A DNA stretch of 64,000 nt from Steinernema hermaphroditum (taxonomy: Eukaryota; Nematoda; Chromadorea; Rhabditida; Steinernematidae), in contig CM059623.1 of assembly GCA_030435675.1 (NCBI GenBank), positions 9,636,012-9,700,011 on the forward strand, given 5' to 3'. How positions within the stretch are numbered: position 1 is the stretch's first letter; the number at the start of each line of letters is the position of its first letter. The translations under genes and the position numbers were made by a program. The notes under the pieces are model-generated. The model saw nothing but the letters and a program-made list of their open reading frames with translations, searched no databases and had not been told where the DNA came from. Shown here in pieces: positions 24,859 through 35,100 of the stretch.

Positions 24859-25652
24859 TTATTTCGGCGCAGCGAACGTGGACAACACATTTCCGTCTTT
24901 ATCGACGCAGATCCCTCCGTCCTTCTGAATGTTCTTGTCGTTTCCAACTGGCGCTCGCTGAGATAATACGACCTTCAGGACATTGCCGACGTTGTCCGGA
25001 GCGTTGATGTTGTTGCTTTCGCTCGGCTTGGGCTTCGTGTCTTTCAACTTCTCATCGCAGTTTGTCTTCGATAGTTCTTTGTCCTTATACTTGAAGTCTT
25101 TTGGTAGTCCTTTGTCCTTATCGTTGGACTCTTTTAGTAGTCCCTTGTCCTTACCCTTGAAGCACTCGAGCGTTTCCAAATCCGTTGACGGACACGCATC
25201 GAACTGAAACAGAGGTATGAGTTGTAAAATATAACTCAAACACAAGCAACCTTTTCGGCTTTGGTTAGTTTCTTCGGCTCCTTCGTCGAATCCGCTCTGC
25301 CCTTCTTTGACTTCGCAATGTCCTTTGCGATAACTGCTTCGAAGGCGCCCTTCCCCTTCGGCGTCGGCGCTTTGTCAGGAAAGGAAGACTGTTCGGCCTT
25401 CGGAGAGAAGATTTTTTTTTTACACGATTTATCTTCCCGAATCAACGGCTTACGCCGTGCAGGACGTCTCATATATGCACAAAGAAGAACATAGTCACAC
25501 CGTGGTCGCTGATTTTCTCCTGATTTCGGTGGAGCAGACGAATCCGAATAGAATGCAGCGCTCCCATTAGTTTGCGCGGGCATCGAAGTCGTGAAGAGCT
25601 GATTCCGGAAGTGGAATAGCGGTGGAGTAGAGCCAACGGAGCGGAGAGTCAT
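24859..25652 (-). CDS. Chimeric lysine-rich hypothetical protein
   Basis: Two exons (25251-25652 and 24859-25203, intron GTTGCT...TTTCAG) join in phase into 248 residues. The C-terminal part is Lys/Asp-rich with a loose repeat (KDKGLLKES, DKDKGLPKDF, KYKDKELSKT). The N-terminal third is encoded by the foreign segment 25411-25652, including its oligo-A run (Lys codons). A small patch at 25384-25410 matches ABCG exon sequence. The frame stays open across all junctions, but this may be chance. No family is recognised and expression is unproven. Confidence 0.4.
25384..25410 (-). repeat. 27-bp patch of ABCG exon sequence (left side of insertion)
   Basis: Matches 52840-52866 of the ABCG gene, ending in TCGGAGAGAAG. 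That same 11-mer reappears at 25933-25943, where the match to ABCG resumes. Confidence 0.65.
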
Positions 25653-25932
25653 CTTCGGTTCGGCTGGCGGCGCGGACTTCGGAGTTGCAACGCTTCTTCG
25701 GCTTCTCTGGCGGCGCGGGTAGAGTCGGGCGGTCGTGACGGGCTTTTTGGCGAGACGGTGGAACTACGGCTCCCTGGTGTTCCAGGCCTTCTGGGAGCCG
25801 GGGCGATCATCGCGCCAACAACGACGGCCGAGAACGACCGCTCACTCAACTCATTCGGCTCAGACAGCCTCAGAGAGAGCGAGAGCGAGTGGACGACCCG
25901 ACCGATCGCTGGGGGCACAAATGAAAGACCTC
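25411..25932 (-). mobile_element. Probable retroposed insertion with oligo(A) end and 11-bp target duplication
   Basis: The 522-bp segment interrupts an ABCG-derived patch. The patch ends with TCGGAGAGAAG at 25410 and resumes with the same 11 bp at 25933-25943. The segment's minus-strand 3' end is an A-run (plus-strand T-run 25412-25421), as in poly(A) retroposons. It contains R1 copy 3. No terminal inverted repeats or transposase are seen. Alternatively it is filler DNA from a complex rearrangement. Confidence 0.5.
25740..25870 (-). repeat. Dispersed repeat R1, copy 3
   Basis: The reverse complement closely matches 13693-13815 (GAATGAGTTGAGTGAGCGG through GGGAGCCGTAGTTCCA). It lies inside the probable insertion 25411-25932. 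Confidence 0.75.
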
Positions 25933-25967
25933 TCGGAGAGAAGACAGACTCTAAATCGTAGTGGAGA

Positions 25968-26217
25968 GTTCAACTACGGATTCGAGACTCTGGCGATCAG
26001 CGAGTGGTCCTGAGTAGAGTCTATTCCGGGCTGCACCAGTGCCTCGGCTGAGATGACGGGAGGAAGATGCTACAAGGACGGAAGGGCTGTCTTGGAGTCA
26101 TTCAACTTCCAAAAAGACAACTTTTATCGCAACATCGGAATCATGTTCTTTATGATCTTTACGTTCAGGATTCTGGCCTACCTTGCCCTTCTCACAAAAA
26201 CCTCTTTGAAGCGCTAA
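25968..26217 (+). pseudogene. ABCG transporter C-terminal fragment
   Basis: Copy of the end of the ABCG gene at 51471-51719: [14 protein letters not shown], the Cys-containing extracellular loop and the last membrane segment to TKTSLKR-stop. An AGA to TGA change (26010-26012) puts a stop right after EWS. No other ABCG exons are present, because the duplication arm starts here. It retains the AATAAA of the parent 3' UTR downstream. Confidence 0.88.
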
Positions 26218-26285
26218 TTCGTTTATCTCTCATGTATTATACGAGTCATCTGTGGCTACTGTCAATAAACACATCGCCTATTCCA

Positions 26286-27856
26286 TTACGGTGGCGGAGA
26301 CATCCACTGGGTTTCGTTTACGCGCATCTTCGTGCTCGTTGGCACATGGAAGTAGCCTTCGACAGCCGTGGAGGCGTAACTTTCCTGAAAGATTCAGCTC
26401 ACATAGACACCAATATATAAATGGATCGCACCTTCTCGGGGGTGACGGCTGGAGGGGTGCCGGCAATAGTGGGCGCCTGTGGAGGAGTTCCGGCGGCAGC
26501 AGCAGCAGCAGCGGCGGCGGCCTTGGCAGCCTTCTTCTGGTTCTCCTGCTCGATCGCCTTCTTCAGCGCGTAGTCGTAGTCGTCGATGAACTCCAGAAGC
26601 CGTTGCGACATGTCGATGCTCTTGCGTTGTATGAAGTAGTGCAGCATGATGCGGTGGATGTAGAGGTACTGTATCTCCGTCTGCACGCTCGCCGCCCGCT
26701 GCCTCCGCAGGTCCTTCAGCACTTCCACCGTATCCTCACACGACTGACCGTAGGTCATTCGCTCAAGGAGGAACTCCACGCAGACGACCGTCCCTGTCCT
26801 TCCGATGCCTAGACTCACTTGTTAAACGCAGAACGGACGAGTCCGGACTCACCGGCGGAGCAGTGCACGATGATCGGCTTCTTGGAGCCTCTGACGCTGG
26901 TCAGCATGTTCGTGATGGTGAGCGACACCTCGGGAACGCCCTTGTCCGGCCAGTCCACCCAGTGGTAGTGCTTCAGCATCAGCTTCGTGGAGCCGCTCTT
27001 CACCTGCAACAGCGTGATCTCCACGCTCGGCTCGTCGGCCAGCGTCGTCTGCTTCACCGCCTTTACCGTAACCTCACCGAATGTCGCCGGCTGATGCAGC
27101 TTCGTGGGGTAGTACTCGGCGCACTTCTTCTGCTTCGCCTCGACGACGTTGCAGAGCATGAGGATGACTTGTGCCTCCTCCTGCACCACCATGCGCCAGA
27201 AGTCGACCATCGTGTTGTCCATCGGACCCTGAATACGGTAGTCAGAGCGCCGAGACGAGCGGCCTACTTGACAGCAGATGAAGCGGTGCGTGGCGAAGGC
27301 GGTGCTGACATAGTTCGCGTGGATGTACTCGTTGTCCGGACCAAAGTTGTTGATTTTGACGCGCGAACTGTCCAGGCAGACGATGTCCTGAAGGGGAAGA
27401 CGTTTAATGGAAACTGACGAGCAGGCCTACGTTGTAGCGGTTCTTGACCTTGTTGGCGGGCAGTCCGAAGGCGACGGCGTCGTTGCGTTCCGGCACGAAC
27501 GACTTCATTTTCTGGAAGTCCTCCTGGAGGCCGCGGATGCCCTTGTCGAGCGTCTTGTTGGCCCACTTGTTGATTTCTTCCTGCGAGTTGGCCGCCTTCG
27601 GCAAAGTGGCCTTCATCCTCTTCTCCCTCTCCTTATCCACCGCCTTGTCCCCCTTGGGCGTCTTCTTCTCCTTCCGCCTCCTTTTGCTTACTTCCTCCTT
27701 CGGCTTCGCGTCGTTCTCGCGCTTCGTCACCTTGTCCTCCTTCTTTTCTTCCTTCCTTTCTTCCTTCTTCTCCTCCTTCTTCTCCTCATCCAGCTCCGGC
27801 TTCTTGTCCAGCTTGTCCATGATCTTCGACAGCGCTGCCTGCAGTCCGAATGCCAT
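26286..27856 (-). CDS. Protein tyrosine phosphatase, nematode type, left copy
   Basis: Cytosolic-type PTP of 465 residues in five exons mirroring the right copy; the first exon is 27431-27856. A Lys/Glu-rich N-terminal region of about 75 residues precedes the PTP domain with the KNRYN motif, YIHANYV, the WPD loop (WVDWPDKGVPE) and the signature HCSAGIGRTGT. The signature spans an intron at the second G. The catalytic Cys, Arg and Asp are present, so it is predicted active. A poly-Ala stretch and a proline-rich tail follow. It differs from the right copy by one residue that I noticed (KAVDKE against KAADKE). Start ATG is at 27856. It belongs to the expanded nematode PTP group; the substrate is unknown. 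Confidence 0.88.
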
Positions 27857-28084
27857 TTTCCGTTTCTGCACGCAACCGGGCGCCTTCTGCGGGATCGAAT
27901 CGAGTGACGCCCGTCCTACAAGAAGAACGAAGTGAACCCTTCTGCAGAGGTTCTGTCTGCTTCCCCTCTTGTCTGTCTACACAACGCGTCTGAGTCTGTT
28001 TGGGGAAGTGGCGTCAAATTGGAGAAGATTAAGGACACAAGGTGCGTAATTCGTTTTTTTATTTAGTTCTGCGAGAGGAACAGC

Positions 28085-29011
28085 TCAGTAATGGTCAGAA
28101 ATCCTGGTCTGTTTGGCGCTGCGAGTCAGCTCGGGAGTGGGGGAGCGCCGTTTGCGGCTTGTCTTGAGTGGTTCCTGCAGCTCCAGTGTATCCATTCCCT
28201 CCTTGAGCTGCTCGAACATGTCCAGAAGAACCTCGTGCTCCTCCTGGAGCCTGGCCACGTCCCTCTCCTGCTGCTCCAGCTCCAGGCTGTACTTGTCGTT
28301 CAGTTCGTCCAGCTCACTTTTCAGGGAGATGTTCCGCTCCTCCAGCTGCGAGTTCCGGGTCTCCGAAACACCCAACGCCTCCTTCTGTTCCTCTAGTTCG
28401 GCCCTCTGACTCTCGACCGTCGCCTTCAGGTCCTCGATCTTCTTCATCAACTCGGCGTCTTTGTTGCGCTCCTCCTTGACAACGGCCCCTTGTTGGACCC
28501 TTTCCAGCCTTTCCTTCAGTTTGGCGCTCTCTATGTCGAGTGTCGCGCTTCGCTCCTTGAAGTAGGAGACCTGACTTTGAGAGGAAACGAGTTCCTCTTC
28601 GAGCTTTCGCATCTCGGTTCTCAGACTTCGATTCTTCTGCTCGAAGAACCTCACCTTCTGTTCCAGGCTGAGGCCTTTCAGTTCCTTCTCCTGCAACAGG
28701 TCCTCCTCCTCCAGAATCACAATGTCGTCATCCTCCTCGCAGACTGGGACCACCGCATCGACGCGAGATTCTTCCTTCTTAGCAAAGGAAGATCTAAGAG
28801 TGGTCAGCTCTTCCCGGAGCTGACGCTTCTCCTCCTCTTTCTTTTCGACCTCTCCTTGTAGGTTTCTGCAGCGTTCTGAGAACTGTTCTTGTTCGCCCTG
28901 AGCCTTTTTGAGTTGTTCCTGTAGAAGTTCGTTTTGTGAAGTGAGGCTCTGGATGAGAGTGTCCTTGATGCGATCATACTCGAGAAACTGCGAGTTCTGA
29001 GACTTGGCCAT
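28085..29011 (-). CDS. Coiled-coil protein, left copy
   Basis: Single-exon gene of 308 residues starting MAKSQNSQFLEYDRIKDTL. Nearly the whole length is heptad-rich coiled coil (Leu/Glu/Lys/Gln), interrupted by an acidic patch near residue 95 (CEEDDDIVILEEEDLL). The C-terminus is basic, KTSRKRRSPTPELTRSAKQ, a likely nuclear localisation signal. Six substitutions relative to the right copy were seen (for example Q-S-L-T to Q-G-L-S, HEVLL to HEDLL). The same strand order with the phosphatase 230 bp downstream is kept. No named family recognised. Confidence 0.75.
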   Translation of the reverse strand: MAKSQNSQFLEYDRIKDTLIQSLTSQNELLQEQLKKAQGEQEQFSERCRNLQGEVEKKEEEKRQLREELTTLRSSFAKKEESRVDAVVPVCEEDDDIVILEEEDLLQEKELKGLSLEQKVRFFEQKNRSLRTEMRKLEEELVSSQSQVSYFKERSATLDIESAKLKERLERVQQGAVVKEERNKDAELMKKIEDLKATVESQRAELEEQKEALGVSETRNSQLEERNISLKSELDELNDKYSLELEQQERDVARLQEEHEVLLDMFEQLKEGMDTLELQEPLKTSRKRRSPTPELTRSAKQTRISDHY

Positions 29012-29304
29012 GACTAGGTAATGATTTCACGTTATCCTGTTCACGTATATCTTATACGGTCAAGTGGAGGAGAAGAAGCGATGCTTATGTTAAAAACTGA
29101 TGCCATTGTCAAATGTCAAATGACAGTCCAATTTCCAAAATCCGTAAACAGTGCGTCTTCGGAGTTTCTGATTTTCCAATAGTCCGAGTCTGACGATCCA
29201 GATGAACAATGGATATCCGGCTTTCATTCGACAATAGTAACTCCGAAGCACCTCCAATCCACTTAATAACGTCTTTATTGTCAATCTCTTAGTAGTTCTG
29301 TTGT

Positions 29305-32108
29305 CTAAACATCGAAAAAGTAGTCGAAACAGCATAGCATCACGAAGAAGAAAAGCGTGACGAGGGAGAATATCGAAAGAAGGCAGCGATCGATGACATT
29401 TGCGAGAAACTCCCACTCCAGGGCACACCTAAATCTCTCTTTTTCATCCGAAAAACCACAACGGGCTGCAGACCTCCTTCTCATCTTCTGTTTCTTGATG
29501 TGTCTCGTGTTCTGGACGTGCTCCACTCCGGCGGCGACGGCTGTGATCGGCTCCAGCAGTGTCCGGATCCGCCTCTCGTCGTGCTCCCTCTTCTTGATGT
29601 GGTCGGTGTACTGCTGAGTCGCCGAGGCGAGGTTCTTCTCGTAGCTGTAGCACGAAGTAGCGCTCACATGGGACGATATGGAGTCGAACACCTTCTTCGG
29701 CGGGGGGTTGTCTTTCTAGGAGCGCGTTTATCTCGAGCAACGTTTCTGAACTTACGGCCATAGCCTCTAGTTTGGCCAAAAGCACTGGATCGAGATTTCT
29801 GGCGGAAAGACGTTTCTGGTCGATGAGTCCGAACTCGGTCCACAGCTCGATGAGTGTGATCGGTGGCTCCAGAACGAAGGCTGACACGAAGCGATTGTAG
29901 ATGAGGTTGCGGACACACGCCGAAATGGGTTCGTTGTGCACTTTCCGGGAGTGGATGAAGAGGACGAAGGTGGCCAGGAGGGTGCCGAAGACTATCACGA
30001 AGATTATACCCATATAGTACCATCCTAAACGCGCATTTCATAGCGGTCACTAAGAGGGCTGGTACCCATTAAAGGAACGTAGTTGGAAGTGCTCGGCATC
30101 TGATTGACCACCATAAGCATCATGATGGACATGGTGAGGAGGGTGTTGATGCCGAGGTAGAGCTTCTCGTCTCTTTCGGAGGAGCTGGAAGAGGGAGTGA
30201 AGAAACCGGTTATTGCCACGATGGTGATGATCGATGTGGGGACGACCTAGAGGCATTGTTGAGAATCGAAAAGTGTCTGAGAGGCCCAGTGAGGCACCTT
30301 TAGGCACCTACCAAATTGATCAGGTAGTAGAGAGGCTTCCTCTTGATGACCAAGTGCGCGTACAGCATGACCCAAGGCTCCTTGCAGCACTTGAAGAACT
30401 GTTCGATCCGTTCGAACTCGAAACTGATCACCGCCCATTCCTCGTTGTTGGCCATGTTCTTCAGGTTCACCTCTTTCGTCTTCGGGTGGTAGTCGATGGT
30501 GCTCTTGTCGTGAGTCCACGACGAGATTATGAAGCTGCAGTTCTGCTGGTCGTATGGGAAAAAGCGAACGTTCATCCTGCAGGAGAGCTTGTAGATGGCC
30601 GGGAACATCAACTGGACGGCTGCCCCTCGATGCATCTCGTCCCAGTAGCCCGTTTGAACTATGGCATTCATCAGAGCTTCTGTTCGTTTCTGCTCGAGAC
30701 TCTCACTGAACAAGCGCTTTGATGGTCGTCCTTGTTCAGGCCGTACCTGTTGTAGAGATATGTGTCCGGAACCCAGATCTCCTTGTATGGAATGATGGTC
30801 TTGTTGATCATATCGTATTCGTGCGGATCCCAATCGAGAAACTCGTCGTACCAGTCCTAAATTCAAACTATGACTCAAAGCCATGACTCCATCTACGGTA
30901 CCTGGACCATCCACACATTAACCACGATGCTTTGAGACCTTTCGTCAACCTCCAGTATCTGGTAGAGACTCATGCTGAGGTTCACCCGGGTCGGCTTTAG
31001 ATACTCCACCTTCGGGTGCACCGTCTTTTCGTAGTACACGGGATCAAGGAGGTCATCGACCAGTCGTCTGTAAGGCGGTATGAGCTCTTCGTCGTGCAGT
31101 TCTTCATAGCCTGACTGATTGTCCATTGACTCGATGAGGAGTTCGTCCAAATCGGCGTCATTGTAATCTACTTCTATGGTTTCAATTGGAATTGAAGTGT
31201 AGTTGACACGTTCCTCTGAAAGAGGTTTCTTTCAAACCATGCTCTGGCGATTCCAAAAACAAAAATATCAAGGATTTCTCGGAACACTGAACCCTTTTAA
31301 TTTCCGCTCTGTGTGGTATTTTCAAAAGCAGGAACTGACGAGAGCGCTCAGTTTATCTGCCCAGCCCTGGAGCACTTGCTCCATTCACTTGATCAGCAAA
31401 CTGTAACATTCACATCCCCAGGCTTACGCTTTGAGCAATGGAACTCCAAAAGATCATCAAGGCAGTCATCAGGACCGGAGGTGAGTCTAGAGGGAAAGTC
31501 GAGGAGGCGAGGAGACGAGGAGGCCGTCTCAACAAGCGAATGGATATTTCATTGGAACAGAAAACTCCATGAGGTTGAAAAGGCACGGAAGGTTATGAAG
31601 TAAGATGGATCAGTGGCTACCCAAAATAAAACTATGGACAAATAAAACAGTCCGCCTCCTCGGAGGGCTATAAGCAGAATAATATAAGCAGAGGGAACGA
31701 GAAAAATCCGCTCATATAATTTACCAGATATAATCTGTTGGACCTGATGAAAGGACGAACTTGTGAAGTCCTACTACACAATTCTTCCCTTTAACCAACT
31801 AGCTATGTCATCTTCACTCTCAAGCGGCGATCTGGCCTACCTGATCGTTCTTCGTTCGGTTTTCTCCTCTCGAAGATCTTCGCCTTCTCCTTTAGATGCC
31901 TGTCCGTGATCTGCGGAGGGTTCTCCTTCTTCAGCGCCGAGTACCCCCAGGAGAAGGAGGACGATGAGATCTCGACCATCTTCCCGCGCTTCTCTTGTTC
32001 CGAGTGGTTGGAAGGCACAGGTGAGGCGACGACATCGTCGAAGAAGGCACTGAGGAGAAGCGAGAAGAAGGCGAGGGAAAGAGCTGAGGTTATGTGTGGC
32101 ACCAGCAT
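29305..32108 (-). CDS. Nicotinic acetylcholine receptor-like ligand-gated ion channel subunit (alpha type)
   Basis: Cys-loop channel subunit. Seven exons (31841-32108, 30902-31215, 30747-30856, 30312-30705, 30066-30246, 29756-30024, 29305-29715) give 648 residues in one frame. A signal peptide (LSLAFFSLLLSAFF) is followed by an unusually long hydrophilic N-terminal extension of roughly 100 residues. The ligand-binding domain has the 13-residue Cys-loop CRMNVRFFPYDQQNC and vicinal cysteines FKCCKEPW, the alpha-subunit mark. M1 to M3 follow; M2 reads GINTLLTMSIMMLMV after Glu-Lys, as in cation channels. M4 is near the C-terminus (LLSIFSLVTLFFFVMLCCF). The 41-nt intron 30706-30746 restores the frame. 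Joining the signal-peptide exon is inferred from matching phase (AG|GTAGGC donor). AATAAA on this strand is near 29273. Confidence 0.87.
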
Positions 32109-35100
32109 TCATGCGATCTAAACGACCATAAATTAATTCATAAACGTGGTACGAGAGCCCCGGAATTGACCCGAGAATCGATTTTCGCGCGCTATCGGGT
32201 CTCCGGGGGATCGAGGAGGGAGCTCGCGAATTAAAACCGATGAATTGTTCCGGAGGAGGGGGTAATTGCCGCGAAACTTTTTGTAGTTTTATGTTGAATA
32301 ATTGAACAAAGTGTTCCCTGGAGTGAAGAAAAGTTGGCAGACGGCGAAGTTAAGTGTATACATAAAGGGCCACTTTGGGTGGGCATATAGAAAATGCATG
32401 CAAATCAAAAACAAGCTGCCAAGGAGGTGGAGGACAACAACAGCCTGGAATTATGTTGTGAAGTTCTGACTTTTGAAGACGACCTCTTTTGGAACAGCCT
32501 GACTACGAAGCTTGATTGTGACTCCAACAAGTCCAGCTAGAGCCAAGTATTATGCATTTCTCACTTTATACATATTTACGCTAGGTGGTACACAGCCGAA
32601 GTCACCAATGACCAAGGTAAACTATACACACGCGGAATTATGATTGACAGTGACAAGTGACTCTCACAAGTGTCTGTCACAAAAAAAGCGAAAGTTGCGA
32701 CCAAAAATCTATGAACTCAGTTTCTTGATGTCAACGGCCATATTATTCCAGCAAAAATTCGTTTCATGATGACATGACATCGACTTGCCGAAGTACCGGC
32801 CACTGCTTGTCATCATCACAATGCATCGGGGTCGAACGTTGCACTTTTGAAGAGTCACGCCGTCACTCTCAGTCGGATCACATCGAACGGACAAAGAAGT
32901 TTGTGAAAAAAAGACTATAGTTCATGGCGCTGAATGAAGCAGGATGTCTTGCAGAACATGTAAAGTCGACAAATTAGCCATTCCGTGAGGTACGGTAGAA
33001 CATGGAGGCTGCTCAAGTCTCAATCTCAAAAGGCTGTCGACTCCACTTTAAAAAGCGCTACGACAAAGGCATGGCGTCATGTACATGTATAAGCCGTTTG
33101 TGCCTTTAACGGCGTTTTCCATTCCATAAAATCAGAAAACAAGCCGCAAAACACAACTCAAGGGGATTGCAGCAGGCGCCGAACACAACGAGTCCTGCCG
33201 GGCTGTTGCTAAATCCGCGCACCTCTAGAAGGAGTCCGCAGGAGAGCTGTAAAAAAGCTAATAAAACGGAAGTGGCCGCGAGCAGCGGCACCTCCACATC
33301 CGCCATTGACGTGTGGCGCAGCGCCCAAATTAGGCGGAAAATACGCGACAAAAAGCAATTATCACGGAGTTCACTCAAATAATTCATACGAGTCCCAAGG
33401 CAGAAGCACAGAATGCCGGAGGACGGCTTCCCCGGGACTCAAAACAAATCTCCTAAATTATTCGCTCAAACAATGAATCGTGCCGCCGAAACAAACCTTC
33501 TTTTATATTTGTCAGGTTCCTTGGCCCTCCACGCGCGATCGATGATGCATTCGGCGGTATTCATAAAAATAAAGGAGTTGGTTGCCGCCCGCTCGCCAAA
33601 GGGGACCCACAGGCCTGCCGGGGCCGACTACCTTGGGAGTGCGCGGTCCAGGAAATGAGAGCGCGAGCGGGTAATTTAGGGAGGCCGCCGGGCTGGAGGC
33701 TCGAGAAATGACACTTTTTGCTCTCAGAGGCGAAATGACATTTGTGATGACATTTGGCCGTTGGGGACGGACGCACTCCGGTTCGGGACGCCTCTGTGGA
33801 AGCAGGAACTCTTGGGTGCTTTTTGAGGGTAGTAGGTTTCTGGAAAAGGACACTGACATGCAGTGGAAAATGAGGCCTAGCATCTAAGAACCTACTAATT
33901 TTCGGCTCAGATGCCAGAACTCGACGCATCATACTTGATTCTAGTAGTAACTCTTGTACTGGAAGACAACAAAGGAGGCCTTGAGAGGTTGTTCCATTAC
34001 TTAGCCAGCGCAAAAAAAAAGTGGAAATGAGCCTAACCACACATAAAACGACTAACCACAATAGCGCATAGCAAAGTGCCTTCGCTTTCAAAGAAAACAA
34101 CACAATCTGAAGGGCACAAAAGATGTGGACTCAAGTTCCGACACGACAATTGCCCTGCATATGCAGTGCAAAGCGATTTCGAAATGTCCATATAGGCGGC
34201 TGAAAACAGGTTAAAAACCTCTAGAGCAAAGTTCAGCTGGTCGTCAAAACCAGTTCATATGAACGCTTTGAGAGTATACAATAAAAACACAAATTGCTCT
34301 ACTGACTGCCATATGGCGAGGTTCAATTGCTGCCGCCTTTCGAAAACCGCTTTTTCGTCTCCCGTCATGGTTTGGGCTCCGTTTGACCGTGATGGTACTT
34401 TCGGTCTTACTGTTTGTTTCTAACGCGTTCTTACAGCTTTAGGAACTTAGGCAATGAACTTATCGATGATCGCTAGACGGCTGTTAGACTAAAAGAATGA
34501 GCTGTGACCTAACGAACAATCATGATCAATAAGAGACCGAATGTTTCAGTCCACATGTTCCGTAGAGTAGTGGGGAATTCCGCTCCCGAGAGACTAATAA
34601 TTTACTTTTGATCTATGACTCGAGACGGTCCCATTTCCTGGTCGGTAGTAAAAAGAGGAAAGGCCAAAGAGACGTCTCATAATCACGCGCCAAAAGTTTT
34701 TGAGGAACTCCTAGGTCACGAAAGACCAAAAAACGCCTTTTCGCTATTCGATGGATCCAATATAGGCACATCGCGCGTTTAGGGGTACGTTTGAGGCTTT
34801 TATGATGTACTTAACGAAAAAAATGGGCGGCTCTTCGCCTATTTTTATACTCTTTTTGGTGGAAATTGCTCTCATTAGGGCAAGATCAATTGAGCAAAAG
34901 GTCCACTTTGGCCTCTCCATGGTTCGGTTGTATAAAATGTAACACAGAGCACCTTTTCTGGAATTAATGGACAGAATTATGTAAAAAAGGGTACTCCGAA
35001 TTCAGAATTTTTAAGACATAATGAAGTCCTTCATCTTTGTCGGTGTCGGTTTCTTCGTTTTGCATCATGAGATATACTGCACGGAGAATACCATTGATTC

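Larger units (their letters stand above)
25968..29097 (-). repeat. Left arm of 3.1-kb inverted duplication
   Basis: The reverse complement matches 48607-51719 end to end. Left-boundary sequence TTCAACTACGG corresponds to 51719; the right boundary GTTAAAAAC corresponds to 48607. A 17-bp extra segment (CGAGTCATCTGTGGCTA) near 26245 accounts for the length difference. It carries an ABCG tail, a phosphatase gene and a coiled-coil gene. Confidence 0.93.

Noticed and set aside
30706..30746. Apparent 1-bp frameshift in the acetylcholine-receptor gene
   Set aside because: A 41-nt GT...TTGTTCAG intron here restores the frame and gives a sensible LYNSESLEQKRTEA junction.
33561..34103. 180-residue minus-strand ORF between the receptor and ZP genes
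   Set aside because: Mixed hydrophobic start and low-complexity tail. Nothing supports translation.
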